From NCBI RefSeq assembly GCF_000317435.1, contig NC_019751.1, positions 5,208,001-5,272,000 on the forward strand: a stretch of DNA of 64,000 bases. The letters are read 5' to 3'. Below the pieces are notes generated by a model that made no database searches, was not told the origin of the DNA, and was given only the letters and a program-made list of their open reading frames with translations. The translations under genes were made by a program, and so were the position numbers. Below are positions 37,341 through 46,865 of the stretch, piece by piece (the first letter of the stretch is position 1; the number at the start of each line of letters is the position of its first letter). The stretch is from Calothrix sp. PCC 6303. GTDB taxonomy: Bacteria > Cyanobacteriota > Cyanobacteriia > Cyanobacteriales > Nostocaceae.

Positions 37341-39320
37341 ATGAGCATTTCGATTTCTTTGCTGAGTGAATTGCTGGAAAACTTACCCCACCTGAGACCC
37401 CAGCTCTATTTTAAGGCTTCTCTAACTGCCCTCTCCCACGCGATGGAAGATCAAGTATTGGCAGCAACGTTAGAGGATCCGTTAATCATAGCTAGTTTTC
37501 AGCGCGAGCGTTTTTATCGACAGGAAGCGCATCGATACCAGCGATTGTCACAGTCTAGTAGCCAGATATATGTTTTATCTGCCCCAGAAACTGAGTTTGT
37601 CAATAGCTCTGAATTCTATGAAAAAATAGCATTTGAACCAGATGATGGCTTGAGTCAGGAGTGGCATCTAGTAGTTGTGGCAAATAATTATGCCACTTGT
37701 TTAATTTGTCACGAGTATCCGCGATCGCAAATTAAAAAGGATGAACCACGAGAGTTAAGTCCAATACTAGACAGTGATACAGCACGGAGGTTTGAAGGGG
37801 TTTGGACTTCAGAACGAAGTGTCAGCTTGAAAGCAGCGGATTTATTACTCAATCGAATTTTAATTTATCGTCCAGAATTGGCAAATAAAGTTGCTCTAGT
37901 CAAACAACGATTTGGGATCGGAGAAGGGAAAAAACTCGATAAGTTAGCTCTTTTAAATCCGATGGGAGAATTTGCCTGCGATATTGATACCGATCCCTTT
38001 GTTCAGCGATTAGTAACATATTTACAAGCAAGCCAGTATAAACTCCATAAAGCATATCGTTCCATTGCCGCCCAAGCCCGCAAAGAAAGACTAGTAAATT
38101 CAATAAGTACAGCAATTAGGCGATCGCTTAATCCCCAAGAAGTCCTCAAAGTGGCAGCCGCAGAATTAGGACAACATTTAGGCGCTTGCCGTTGTGTAAT
38201 TTATCGTGCCCAGGGTAGTGATGAACAAGCCACCATCGAGCATGAATTTTTGGCGGATGGTGTCACCTCAATTTTGGGACAAACCTGGCAATTAGGGAAT
38301 AATACTCTGTTTGAAGAAGTTGTTCTGCAAAATGAAGGGGTTTGTGTCGCCGACACCATGAACGATAGTCGCGTCATCACCTCCCCCGGATTATGGAAAC
38401 TAGTAGAAAAACTGGGAATTCGTTCCTGGTTACTGGAACCAGTGCTTTCTCAAGGGCGATTGTTGGGAATAATTGAACTCCATTATTGTGGAGAATCACC
38501 CCACTTTTGGCATCCTGGAGAGCAAGATTTGGTGAAAGCGATCGCAACCCAAATTGGCACCACATTAATCCAAGCTGAAGCCTTTGCCAACCTCGAAGAT
38601 CTCAACCAACAACTAGAAGCCCTAGACCGCACCCGTAGTAACCTCATTGCTATCACTGGACATGAATTACGTACCCCCCTATCCACAATTCAAGTTTGTT
38701 TAGAGAGCCTTGCCACAGAGCCAGACATGCCCTTAGAACTGCGCCAAGTCATGTTAGATACAGCCCTGGGAGACTCCGAACGAATGCGAAAACTCGTTCA
38801 AGATTTTTTGATCCTCTCCAATCTGGAAAGTGGCAGAATCGAATGGCATCCTGAATCTTTACCACTACAAGAATGTGTCGATTTAGCCCTCAGTCGCATA
38901 CGTACCCGCACCGCCGCAGGCAATGTACCCAAAATTACAGCCCTTGTCCCAGAAGATTTACCCTTGGTTAGGGCTGATGGCGATTGGTTAGTGGAAGTAT
39001 TCGCCAAACTAATTGATAATGCCTGCAAATTTACACCAGCCACAGGAGAAATCACTATTGAAGCCCAACGATACAGCCAGCAAATGCTGGAAGTCACAGT
39101 TAGCGATACCGGGAGAGGAATTGAACCCAAACGCCTAGAAATAGTATTTGACCGCTTCTATCAAGAAGAAGGTGCCCTTAGACGGACCGCAGGTGGAGCC
39201 GGATTAGGACTAGCAATATCTCGGCAAATTGTCAACGGTTGGGGCGGTAAAATTTGGGCAGAATCCGGTGGCAAAAATCAAGGTAGCCAGTTTCATTTCA
39301 CTGTTCCAGTAGTAACTTAG
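37341..39320 (+). CDS. DICT-GAF histidine kinase
   Basis: About 659 residues from the ATG at 37341. The N-terminal 170 residues resemble a DICT sensor domain. A GAF domain follows (about 270-420), containing ACRCVIYRAQGSDEQ and SWLLEPVLSQGRLLGIIELHYCG. HisKA has the phosphoacceptor His in ITGHELRTPLSTIQ. HATPase_c has LIDNACKFTP, VSDTGRGIEP and GGAGLGLAISR. No response regulator is adjacent, so it is an orphan kinase. It is likely cytosolic, as there are no membrane segments. Confidence 0.9.
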   Translation: MSISISLLSELLENLPHLRPQLYFKASLTALSHAMEDQVLAATLEDPLIIASFQRERFYRQEAHRYQRLSQSSSQIYVLSAPETEFVNSSEFYEKIAFEPDDGLSQEWHLVVVANNYATCLICHEYPRSQIKKDEPRELSPILDSDTARRFEGVWTSERSVSLKAADLLLNRILIYRPELANKVALVKQRFGIGEGKKLDKLALLNPMGEFACDIDTDPFVQRLVTYLQASQYKLHKAYRSIAAQARKERLVNSISTAIRRSLNPQEVLKVAAAELGQHLGACRCVIYRAQGSDEQATIEHEFLADGVTSILGQTWQLGNNTLFEEVVLQNEGVCVADTMNDSRVITSPGLWKLVEKLGIRSWLLEPVLSQGRLLGIIELHYCGESPHFWHPGEQDLVKAIATQIGTTLIQAEAFANLEDLNQQLEALDRTRSNLIAITGHELRTPLSTIQVCLESLATEPDMPLELRQVMLDTALGDSERMRKLVQDFLILSNLESGRIEWHPESLPLQECVDLALSRIRTRTAAGNVPKITALVPEDLPLVRADGDWLVEVFAKLIDNACKFTPATGEITIEAQRYSQQMLEVTVSDTGRGIEPKRLEIVFDRFYQEEGALRRTAGGAGLGLAISRQIVNGWGGKIWAESGGKNQGSQFHFTVPVVT

Positions 39321-39351
39321 CAACCACAACCTACGGGGATATCAAACTCCC

Positions 39352-40179
39352 CTAGTTCTTAATTCCTGTTGCCGCAATTCCCCGAATAAACTGTCGCTGT
39401 CCAATTAAAAAAAGTACTACTACTGGAACCGTGGCAATTGTCACAGCCGCCATCATCAACGACCAATTATTCGTAAACTGTTCCTGGAACTCCGCCAAAG
39501 CCAACTGTACTGTGCGTAATTCCGGTCTTGTGGTAAACACCAAGGGCTTAAATAAATCATTCCATTCACCAATAAAAGTAAATAGAAATAGCGTCACCAA
39601 GGCTGGACGCGATAAAGGTAACATAATTTTCAGAAGAATTTGCAGTCGGTTAGCACCATCTAGTGCTGCCGCCTCCTCCAACTCCACAGGAACACCCTGG
39701 AAATATTGCCGTAGTAAAAAAATGCCGAAACCATTCACCGCAGTTGGTAAAATTAAAGCCCCATAGGTATTAATCAAGTGTCCCCATTTTAAAACTAAAA
39801 AAATAGGTATTACCAACAGTTGAAAAGGAATAACTAATGTAGCTAATACAATCAGTAATAATGCTTGTCTTCCACGAAATTTCAGGCGGGCTAAAGCATA
39901 TCCAGCTAGGGCAGATGTCACAATTTGCAAAGCTGTTACAGCTAGGGCTACCAAAGTCGAATTTCCAAATGCTAAAAGAAACTTTCCCCTTTCCCATGCA
40001 TCATGGTAATTACTAAGAGTCCACACAGATTTGGATGTAAAATTAGAAGCTGTCCCAGGTAGTGTCAAGGAAGTGAATAACACTACTACTAATGGCAACA
40101 TTATCATCACCATCAGGAATAGTAATATTCCCAGGACGTATAGATTCGAGTTTTGAGAAATTAAGCTTGGTTTTGTCAT
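39352..40179 (-). CDS. Carbohydrate ABC transporter permease, MalG type
   Basis: About 275 residues from the ATG at 40179; a TTG six codons upstream is the other option. Six membrane segments. The cytoplasmic EAA loop reads EEAAALDGANRLQILLKIMLP, where the ATPase subunit docks. The family imports sugars or glycerol phosphate together with a MalF-type permease, a binding protein and an ATPase, none of which are adjacent here. It is convergent with the histidine kinase across 31 bp. Confidence 0.88.
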   Translation of the reverse strand: MTKPSLISQNSNLYVLGILLFLMVMIMLPLVVVLFTSLTLPGTASNFTSKSVWTLSNYHDAWERGKFLLAFGNSTLVALAVTALQIVTSALAGYALARLKFRGRQALLLIVLATLVIPFQLLVIPIFLVLKWGHLINTYGALILPTAVNGFGIFLLRQYFQGVPVELEEAAALDGANRLQILLKIMLPLSRPALVTLFLFTFIGEWNDLFKPLVFTTRPELRTVQLALAEFQEQFTNNWSLMMAAVTIATVPVVVLFLIGQRQFIRGIAATGIKN

Positions 40180-40461
40180 AGTTTTGGAGGATTCCAAGCA
40201 ATTGTTGTCATTTGACTAGAGCATTGGCTACCAGCAACAGCTAATCTATAACATAGTGACTTGTTAAGTTAAATTAAAGCACAACCACTAGAAAAATTCT
40301 GAATTTTAACTCCTGAGTCTTGAGTAGGAAGCATTCTTTAATGCATTTCAGTATACTCAAAGAATAACAGTGACTTGTAAAACAAGAATTTTAGCTTGAT
40401 CACGGTTGTGTTATTGACCATTTTTCGTCCATAACGACTGACACTTCGGGAGTGATATATC

Positions 40462-41157
40462 ATGCAGCAGCTAGAAGCAGAGTTAAAAATAGATTTCAAC
40501 AGTGAAATTTACAAAGATGCTTACAGCCGTATTAACGCAATAGTTATTGAAGGAGAACAAGAGGCACACGAAAATTACATTAGCTTGGGTGAACTCCTAC
40601 CAGACAGCAAGGATGAACTAGTACGTTTATCGAAAATGGAAAGCCGTCATAAAAAGGGCTTTGAAGCTTGTGGACGTAACCTCAAAGTGACACCAGATAT
40701 GGGTTTTGCCCGCGAATTTTTCGCCGGATTACACAAAAACTTCCAAGATGCAGCTGCTGAAGGAAAAGTGGTAACTTGCCTACTGATTCAATCTTTGATT
40801 ATTGAGTGTTTTGCGATCGCAGCATACAACATCTATATTCCTGTCGCCGATGACTTTGCGCGTAAAATTACTGAAGGAGTCATCAAAGAAGAATATATGC
40901 ACCTAAATTTTGGAGAAGTTTGGCTCCAAGCAAACTTTGAAACAGCAAAAGCAGAATTAGAGGAAGCAAATCGCCAAAATCTACCCTTGGTTTGGCAAAT
41001 GCTCAATCAAGTTGCCGATGATGCCGAAGTTTTGGCAATGGAGAAAGATGCTTTAGTGGAAGACTTTATGATTCAATACGGTGAGGCATTAAGTAATATT
41101 GGCTTCAACACCCGCGAAATCATGCGCTTATCAGCATATGGACTTCGAGCAGCTTAG
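40462..41157 (+). CDS. ado: Aldehyde deformylating oxygenase
   Basis: ADO is a di-iron ferritin-like enzyme that converts fatty aldehydes to alkanes or alkenes plus formate, using O2 and reduced ferredoxin. All six metal ligands are in place at the usual positions: E32, E60, H63, E115, E144 and H147. The 231-residue length is standard. It precedes aar but is separated from it by 311 bp and a strong terminator, so the two may be transcribed separately. Confidence 0.97.
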   Translation: MQQLEAELKIDFNSEIYKDAYSRINAIVIEGEQEAHENYISLGELLPDSKDELVRLSKMESRHKKGFEACGRNLKVTPDMGFAREFFAGLHKNFQDAAAEGKVVTCLLIQSLIIECFAIAAYNIYIPVADDFARKITEGVIKEEYMHLNFGEVWLQANFETAKAELEEANRQNLPLVWQMLNQVADDAEVLAMEKDALVEDFMIQYGEALSNIGFNTREIMRLSAYGLRAA

Positions 41158-41468
41158 TCGTCAAATTACAAGGCTTTGGTACTGAAAAGTTATTGGAGAA
41201 TATGACTATGATGCAAATCTATCTCCAATAATTTTTGGTACTTCCACATCGGACTTATACAATCGTCACGCAAAACCGAAACTTGGAAATTGCTTTCTGA
41301 CTTTTTAATCAGAGTCATTGTCTTAACCCATAGCCCTTGATTTTAAGTCCAACTATACGCAATATCAAAGTCTTGTGTTGTCAACACGACTGCGTAAGTC
41401 CAGATCAAGACTATGCGACCACTAATTTTTACACTTCGCTAAAGCACACGCCTGATAATTAACAATTC
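41158..41468. other. ado-aar spacer
   Basis: A 311-bp spacer with the ado terminator at 41190-41236. The remainder must contain the aar promoter. A TGCGTAAGTCC motif near 41391 belongs to a recurrent spacer motif. Confidence 0.5.
41190..41236 (+). terminator. Terminator after ado
   Basis: The perfect 10-bp stem TTATTGGAGA/TCTCCAATAA has a 22-nt loop and runs straight into TTTTT. Confidence 0.75.
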
Positions 41469-42488
41469 ATGTTTGGTCTCATCGGACATCTCACAAGTTT
41501 AGAACACGCGCAATCTGTAGCCAGAGAATTAGGTTACCCTGAATACGCAGATCAAGGTATTGACTTTTGGTGTAGCGCCCCGCCCCAAATAGTTGATAAC
41601 ATTACTGTCACAAGTATCACTGGACAGAAAATCGAAGGCAGATACGTAGAATCTTGCTTTTTACCCGAAATGCTAGCAACTCGCAGGATCAAAGCTGCAA
41701 CCCGGAAGATTCTTAACGCAATGGCACATGCTCAAAAAAATGGCATCAACATCACCGCTCTGGGAGGCTTTTCCTCGATTATTTTTGAAAACTTTAATTT
41801 AGAGCAATTTCGGGAAATCCGCAATATTAAACTCGAATTTGAACGTTTTACCACGGGAAATACCCACACAGCCTATGTGATTTGTCGCCAGGTAGAACAA
41901 GCATCACAGCAACTTGGAATTGAACTATCAAAAGCAACAGTTGCCATATGTGGTGCTACAGGAGACATTGGTAGTGCCGTTTGTCGTTGGCTTGATGCTA
42001 AAACCGACGTGAAAGAGCTTTTACTAATTGCCCGCAATCACGAGCGCTTGATTAATTTACAAGCTGAACTTGGGCGCGGAAAGATCATGAATCTGGCTGA
42101 CGCACTACCAGAGGCTGATATTATTGTTTGGGTCGCAAGTATGCCCAAAGGCATGGAAATCGACCTATCCACACTTAGACAGCCATGTTTATTGATTGAT
42201 GGAGGATATCCAAAGAATTTAGCCACCAGGATGCAATATCCCGGTATAAATGTTCTCAATGGCGGTATTGTCGAACATTCCTTGGATATCGACTGGAGAA
42301 TCATGAATATTGTCAACATGGATGTTCCAGCTCGTCAATTATTTGCTTGTTTTGCAGAATCTATGTTGTTGGAATTTGAGAAGTTGTACACTAACTTTTC
42401 TTGGGGGCGGAATCAGATTACCGTAGAGAAAATGGAGCAGATTGGTCAGGCTTCGGTGAAACATGGTTTTAGACCACTCTTAGTTTAA
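41469..42488 (+). CDS. aar: Long-chain acyl-ACP reductase
   Basis: AAR reduces fatty acyl-ACP to aldehyde with NADPH, feeding ADO in alkane synthesis. It has 339 residues. The NADPH fold shows [18 protein letters not shown]. The active-site cysteine, which carries the acyl thioester, is C294 in LFACFAESM, the same number as in the characterised enzyme. It is followed 144 bp later by accA, which supplies malonyl-CoA for the same pathway. Confidence 0.97.
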   Translation: MFGLIGHLTSLEHAQSVARELGYPEYADQGIDFWCSAPPQIVDNITVTSITGQKIEGRYVESCFLPEMLATRRIKAATRKILNAMAHAQKNGINITALGGFSSIIFENFNLEQFREIRNIKLEFERFTTGNTHTAYVICRQVEQASQQLGIELSKATVAICGATGDIGSAVCRWLDAKTDVKELLLIARNHERLINLQAELGRGKIMNLADALPEADIIVWVASMPKGMEIDLSTLRQPCLLIDGGYPKNLATRMQYPGINVLNGGIVEHSLDIDWRIMNIVNMDVPARQLFACFAESMLLEFEKLYTNFSWGRNQITVEKMEQIGQASVKHGFRPLLV

Positions 42489-42632
42489 ATAATTCGGGTG
42501 TAGAAAATAGGGATATGAAGATAGAGGGAATGGTATGATTCCTAAATTATCCCAGTTCCCAACTTTCAGCCCTACACCCTAATCTATTAACACTCCCATA
42601 CTCTATTCCCCCTACATTCTAATTTCCTGAAT

Positions 42633-43613
42633 ATGGCAACTACCGAGCGTAAACCACTACTACTTGATTTTGAAAAACCTCTTGCCGAACTAGCAACCCG
42701 TATTGAGCAAATTCGTCAACTAGCAGAGGAAAACAATGTTGATGTATCTGGTCAAATTCGTCAACTAGAAACACGCGCTTTGCAACTGCGAGAGGAAATT
42801 TTTAGTAGTTTATCACCTTCACAACGGTTGCAAGTTGCCCGTCATCCCCGCCGACCAAGTACTCTAGACTATATCCAGGCGATTAGCGATGAATGGATGG
42901 AGTTACATGGCGATCGCTGTGGTGGTGATGATCCGGCTCTAGTTGGTGGTGTCGGTCGTTTAAACGGTCAGCCCGTGGTAATGTTGGGTCATCAGAAGGG
43001 ACGTGATACTAAAGATAATATTGCTCGGAATTTTGGTATGGCTTCTCCTGGTGGCTATCGTAAAGCATTACGATTTATGGAACATGCCAATAAATTCCGA
43101 ATGCCAATCATTACTTTTATTGATACACCTGGTGCTTGGTCGGGAGTTGAGGCAGAATACCAAGGACAGGGAGAAGCGATCGCATACAATCTCCGAGAGA
43201 TGTTTTGCCTTGATGTCCCCATTATCTGCACTGTCATCGGTGAAGGGGGTTCAGGTGGTGCATTAGGTATCGGTGTCGGTGATAAATTGATGATGTTTGA
43301 ACACTCAGTCTATACAGTCGCCACACCCGAAGCCTGTGCAGCCATACTCTGGAAAGATGCGGCAAAGTCCCCCCAAGCCGCAGTTGCTCTAAAAATCATC
43401 TCCCACGACCTCAAAAATCTCGGCATCATTGACCAAATTTTACCCGAACCTCTAGGAGGAGCACATTCCGACCCCATCAAAGCTGCGGCAACTCTCAAAG
43501 CAGCACTCTTAGATAACTTAGATCAGCTTAATCGCTATGCTCCCCAAGAACTAAGACAAATGCGCTACGAAAAATTCCGTCGCATCGGCGTTTTTAGTGA
43601 AGTAACCCATTAA
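42633..43613 (+). CDS. accA: Acetyl-CoA carboxylase carboxyltransferase subunit alpha
   Basis: AccA pairs with AccD to transfer the carboxyl group from biotin to acetyl-CoA, making malonyl-CoA for fatty acid synthesis. Its 326 residues show the N-terminal [17 protein letters not shown], the core [18 protein letters not shown] and FIDTPGAW, and the oxyanion region [15 protein letters not shown]. It follows aar, as in many cyanobacteria, and ends in a strong terminator. Confidence 0.97.
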   Translation: MATTERKPLLLDFEKPLAELATRIEQIRQLAEENNVDVSGQIRQLETRALQLREEIFSSLSPSQRLQVARHPRRPSTLDYIQAISDEWMELHGDRCGGDDPALVGGVGRLNGQPVVMLGHQKGRDTKDNIARNFGMASPGGYRKALRFMEHANKFRMPIITFIDTPGAWSGVEAEYQGQGEAIAYNLREMFCLDVPIICTVIGEGGSGGALGIGVGDKLMMFEHSVYTVATPEACAAILWKDAAKSPQAAVALKIISHDLKNLGIIDQILPEPLGGAHSDPIKAAATLKAALLDNLDQLNRYAPQELRQMRYEKFRRIGVFSEVTH

Positions 43614-43656
43614 TCACCCAGCGAAAATATTCAGCGCACAATAGAAATGCTATAAT

Positions 43657-43709
43657 TGCCTGTAGTTAGTTAAGATTTATAACAATCTCTAACTAACATA
43701 GGCATTTTT
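43657..43709 (+). terminator. Terminator after accA
   Basis: A long imperfect stem pairs TGCCT...AGTTAGTTA with TAACTAAC...AGGCA and is followed by TTTTT. Confidence 0.7.
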
Positions 43710-43929
43710 CCATTTTGTTAAACATAATGATTAACTTCATTGCTTGAGTGATAAGCTGCTACGCAGCTAAATTATATAAATTCAAAAACTATAACCTTTA
43801 TGGTGTAGACAGCGTTCGATGCTTCCTGAGCCTGTCGGAACGAAGTGTACCGGAGGTAAGGACTGAGCGCTCACGCCGAAGTCTTGCCCGCTTTAGATAT
43901 ACAAATTAGGCGCTTAACAGCTTATCTAA

Positions 43930-44152
43930 TTACGGGAAAACTGCTTCCATAGAAATCCCACAACCTTTGATAAACTTGGCGTGACGGTTTTCAAACAGTC
44001 TTTTTTTCAGCCAATCAATTTCTTTGAATCTAAAGAATTTTATCAAATTTAACCAAGATTTTAGCTCTTGGCAATGCCCTACAGCAGTTGCTAGAAATAA
44101 AATCCCTATTTCTTTATCATTATCTTCGGTCGGGTTAATTACGTTGAAAAGT
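43930..44152 (-). pseudogene. Possible gene remnant, no start codon
   Basis: About 74 sense codons without ATG until the last few, reading NPTEDNDKEIGILFLATAVG and ending FIKGCGISMEAVFP. Composition is protein-like but no family is recognised. It could be the C-terminal remnant of a lost gene or chance. Confidence 0.25.
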
Positions 44153-44203
44153 CAAACTTTTAACCCCCTGATTTACCAATAACCGCCAAAAAAAGGAAAC
44201 CAT

Positions 44204-44977
44204 ATGAGTGGTGAGTACAAGCAACGTGCCTTAATTACGGGGGCAACTAGCGGAATTGGAAAAGCAACGGCTTTGGCATTTGCAAAAGCCGGAATAGACG
44301 TCGCTTTAGTTAGCCGTTCCACAGATAAGTTAATGGCTGTCGCTGAAACCGTAAAACACACGGAAGTAGACGCAAAAGTATATACAGTTGATTTAAGTAA
44401 TATTGGTCAAGTTGAAGCTCAGATAAGTTCTGTAGCAGCCGATTTTGGAGGTATTGATATTCTAGTCAATAATGCTGGCATCGGATACACAGGAGCATTG
44501 TGCGACACTCCTTTAGCTGATTGGCAGCAAGTAATTGACCTAAATCTAACTAGTGTTTTTCAGTGCATCATGGGTGTATTACCTGGAATGCGCGAACGGC
44601 TTTCCTCCCGTAAGGCTCGCGCAACCTCTCTAAAACAGGACTACCCTACTGGAGGAACAATTATCAACATTGTCTCCATTGCCGGAAAGCAAGCATTCGC
44701 AAATTGGGGGGCTTACTGCGTAAGTAAAGCCGGATTAATTGCCCTTTCCCAAACACTTGCTCAAGAAGAACGTCAACACGGTATTCGTGTCACCGCAATT
44801 TGTCCTGGTTCAGTTAACACCGAACTGTGGGATACACCCACCGTTAAAGCTAATTTTGACCGTTCACATATGCTGACCCCTGAAATTGTTGCTCAATCAA
44901 TTCTATATACCGCACTATTACCCCAACAAGCTGTCGTTGACGAACTGACAATCATGTCGAGCGCTGGTGTTCTTTAA
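44204..44977 (+). CDS. Short-chain dehydrogenase/reductase (SDR)
   Basis: A 257-residue classical SDR. The NAD(P) motif is TGATSGIG (residues 13-20), then NNAGIGY, Ser in SIAGKQ, and YCVSK with the catalytic Tyr and Lys. SDR genes of this kind are often found beside ado-aar-accA in cyanobacteria, but their role in alkane synthesis is not fixed. An apparently extra stretch of about 18 residues, LSSRKARATSLKQDYP, lies between PGMRER and GGTIINI; it coincides with a GC-rich imperfect palindrome. Confidence 0.9.
   Translation: MSGEYKQRALITGATSGIGKATALAFAKAGIDVALVSRSTDKLMAVAETVKHTEVDAKVYTVDLSNIGQVEAQISSVAADFGGIDILVNNAGIGYTGALCDTPLADWQQVIDLNLTSVFQCIMGVLPGMRERLSSRKARATSLKQDYPTGGTIINIVSIAGKQAFANWGAYCVSKAGLIALSQTLAQEERQHGIRVTAICPGSVNTELWDTPTVKANFDRSHMLTPEIVAQSILYTALLPQQAVVDELTIMSSAGVL
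44590..44653 (+). repeat. Palindromic repeat inserted in frame in the SDR gene
   Basis: The imperfect arms GCGCGAACGGCTT/AAGGCTCGCGC begin this stretch, which has the look of the small dispersed repeats of filamentous cyanobacteria (compare GCGGCTTCCC...GTAAGG near 36405). It is read through in frame and would add about 18 residues to the SDR loop. Confidence 0.45.
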
Positions 44978-45257
44978 ATGATTTTTTGCTATTGAGTAAA
45001 AACGGCACGTCAGGAAAAAAAGGTATCTTGAAAACGCCTGAAATAGTCATTAAACTCAATGCCAACAGGCTTTGCGTGCCAATTATACCTAATAGCGATT
45101 TTTTAATTTGCTTCATCGATGATGACACCAAAACTGTATCAATAAAAAATGGGTAAGTCTCATCAAAGTCAACAGCCTAGTCGGTGGGTGTACTTCACTA
45201 AGATAAAATCTATTGTAATTACTCCCTTTATTAAGCATCACTATAAATAGGACTTGC

Positions 45258-45899
45258 TCACTTACTGATGTTCACCTGAGAAAGTTGTTCAAATAGTTGA
45301 GTAACTTTTTCTAAATCTTTATTACCAGGTGAACTTTCTACACCACTAGATAAATCGATTCCGCTAGGTTTTAACTCAATCAAAGCCTTAACAATATTAT
45401 TTGGTCTTAAACCCCCCGCTAGAAACCAAAGAATTCCTGGCTCTAAGTATTTTAAAATCTGCCAATCTATCGTCTTTCCAGTTCCACCAAGTTGCTGTCC
45501 ATCATAAGCATCTAATAGCAGATAATCTACATAATCTTTATATATAGCTACTTTTTCTAGATCACCAATCTCACGAATTCGTAATGCTTTAATAACTTCT
45601 ATACCTGGTAAACTTTCACGCAAAGATATGCAGAAATCAACTGATTCATCTCCATGTAATTGAATACCTGTTAAATCGGAATTAATAACCACATTCCTAA
45701 TATTTTCAACACATGAATTTGCAAAAACTCCTATCTTATCAATGTGTTTGGGGATCACTTCGGTAACTAATTTAATTTGTTCAGCATTAACAAAACGTGG
45801 CGATTGAGGAACACAAATAAAGCCCAGTGCGGTTGCACCGATATCTACAATAAACTTTCCCTGGTCACGATATTTTATACCACAAATTTTAATTCTCAT
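45258..45899 (-). CDS. trpF: Phosphoribosylanthranilate isomerase
   Basis: TrpF catalyses the Amadori rearrangement in tryptophan synthesis. About 213 residues from the ATG at 45899 give MRIKICGIKYRDQG, with the catalytic Cys in KICG. Then GATALGFICVPQSPRFV, the TGIQLHG strand and LLLDAYDGQQLGGTGKTIDW with the catalytic Asp, LAGGLRPNN and GIDLSSGVESSPGNKD. It stands alone, away from other trp genes. It is divergent from psaK. Confidence 0.93.
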   Translation of the reverse strand: MRIKICGIKYRDQGKFIVDIGATALGFICVPQSPRFVNAEQIKLVTEVIPKHIDKIGVFANSCVENIRNVVINSDLTGIQLHGDESVDFCISLRESLPGIEVIKALRIREIGDLEKVAIYKDYVDYLLLDAYDGQQLGGTGKTIDWQILKYLEPGILWFLAGGLRPNNIVKALIELKPSGIDLSSGVESSPGNKDLEKVTQLFEQLSQVNISK

Positions 45900-46023
45900 A
45901 TAAGCTTCAAGTAATTGCACAGTATTAACATTAACTTTAATTTATCTGACAAATAATATAATTTATAATTATACATTCTATAATTTTCTTAGTTGAATTA
46001 TTTTCCCCAAAGGAGACTCAAAG

Positions 46024-46278
46024 TTGGTTTCATTATTTTTTTTAACAGTAAGCACAAACGTTCCAGCAACACCTACTTGGACTCCAACAACTGCAATTAT
46101 AATTAGCGCCTGTTGCTTTTTATCTCTACTAATATCTTTTCGTATTAGTAATCCAAAAGTTGGATTGAAAATGCCATTACTGCCAATTAGTATTCCAGCT
46201 TTTATCGCTGCGATGTCTTTTGGTCATATTATTGGTACTGGTATTCTTTTAGGACTGACAAATATTGGCAGCTTGTAG
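46024..46278 (+). CDS. psaK: Photosystem I subunit PsaK, divergent form
   Basis: An 84-residue protein with two membrane helices (about residues 22-40 and 55-80). The signature FGHIIGTGILLGLTNIG near the C-terminus is that of PsaK, the peripheral photosystem I subunit. The N-terminal half is divergent from the usual form, so it may be a second PsaK copy. The start is TTG, with AAAGGAG eight bases upstream. No ATG suits. Confidence 0.82.
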   Translation: MVSLFFLTVSTNVPATPTWTPTTAIIISACCFLSLLISFRISNPKVGLKMPLLPISIPAFIAAMSFGHIIGTGILLGLTNIGSL

Positions 46279-46321
46279 ATTTCAGCTTGTAGTTAAATTT
46301 TAAATCTATAGAGCAGGTTTA

Positions 46322-46418
46322 TACCAATTCTCCAACGATGATGCATATTTATAGATAGTTTTAGTCGGTCTTTAGCACAGTGACGAATATAAATTAAATC
46401 AGCTTTGGTGAGTTGGTA
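46322..46418. mobile_element. Family D element, copy 1 (97 bp)
   Basis: The ends are TACCAATTCTCCAA and TTGGTGAGTTGGTA, an imperfect inverted repeat flanked by TA on both sides. It is non-coding. The terminal octamer resembles that of the nested element at 46685. Confidence 0.55.
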
Positions 46419-46510
46419 TAGCCATATCCACTTGGATTGGAACTTTTATCCAATCTTCCCTTCCCAAGTTGAAAAAGCAAGTCGATAATTCTTTCTGGCT
46501 TGATTAAATA

Positions 46511-46813
46511 CTCAGCGTTCGCTCATTTTTGACCCGAAAATTTAATTAACCCTTACAGGGCTTACAATCCAGGCTCTACAAACAATTCCAGCATTTTGAG
46601 TTGAAACAAGGTTTTAGCCATTTTTATGGTTTATACCCCTCTACGTCTTAAATAGATGCTTCTAGGAGCTTAATAAAAAGGTAATACCAATTCAAATAAT
46701 GATTGCAACACATCAAACAGTAGAGACGTAGCAGTGCTACGTCTCTACAAATATCTATCTGTCGCATTGTTTTTTCAAATTGGTATAATATTGATTACCT
46801 TGTATTCCCTGCA
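46511..46813 (-). mobile_element. Family A copy 2, truncated and interrupted
   Basis: Starting CTCAGCGTTCGCTCATTTTT at 46511, this is the reverse complement of the 274-bp family A element. It is split by a 101-bp family D insert at 46685-46785. It loses its far end at the rRNA terminator (after 46813), where the last 80 bp or so of the element are missing. Confidence 0.8.
46685..46785. mobile_element. Family D element nested in the family A copy (101 bp)
   Basis: The ends are TACCAATT and AATTGGTA. The centre is a perfect 14-bp stem (GTAGAGACGTAGCA, 46720-46748) with a single-base loop. Comparison with the two uninterrupted family A copies gives the exact insertion point and a duplication of TAA (ambiguous by one or two bases). 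Confidence 0.75.
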
Positions 46814-46852
46814 TAAAAAATAAAGCTCTTATTATATATAATAAGAGCTTTA
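46814..46852 (-). terminator. rRNA operon terminator
   Basis: A perfect 32-bp palindrome (46821-46852; half-site TAAAGCTCTTATTATA) follows the 5S gene on the minus strand by 14 bp and runs into TTTTTTATG. This is a strong intrinsic terminator. Confidence 0.85.
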
Positions 46853-46865
46853 CCTCATAAAAATA

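Larger units (their letters stand above)
43614..44203. other. accA-SDR spacer with terminator and a stray open frame
   Basis: A 590-bp spacer. The accA terminator lies first. A GC-rich stretch at about 43820-43900 looks like a palindromic dispersed repeat. A minus-strand open frame without a start codon lies at 43930-44152 and may be a gene remnant (see findings). Confidence 0.45.
46279..46813. other. Repeat-filled spacer before the rRNA operon
   Basis: No gene. It contains a family D element (46322-46418) and a damaged family A element (46511-46813) interrupted by a second family D element (46685-46785). Confidence 0.6.
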
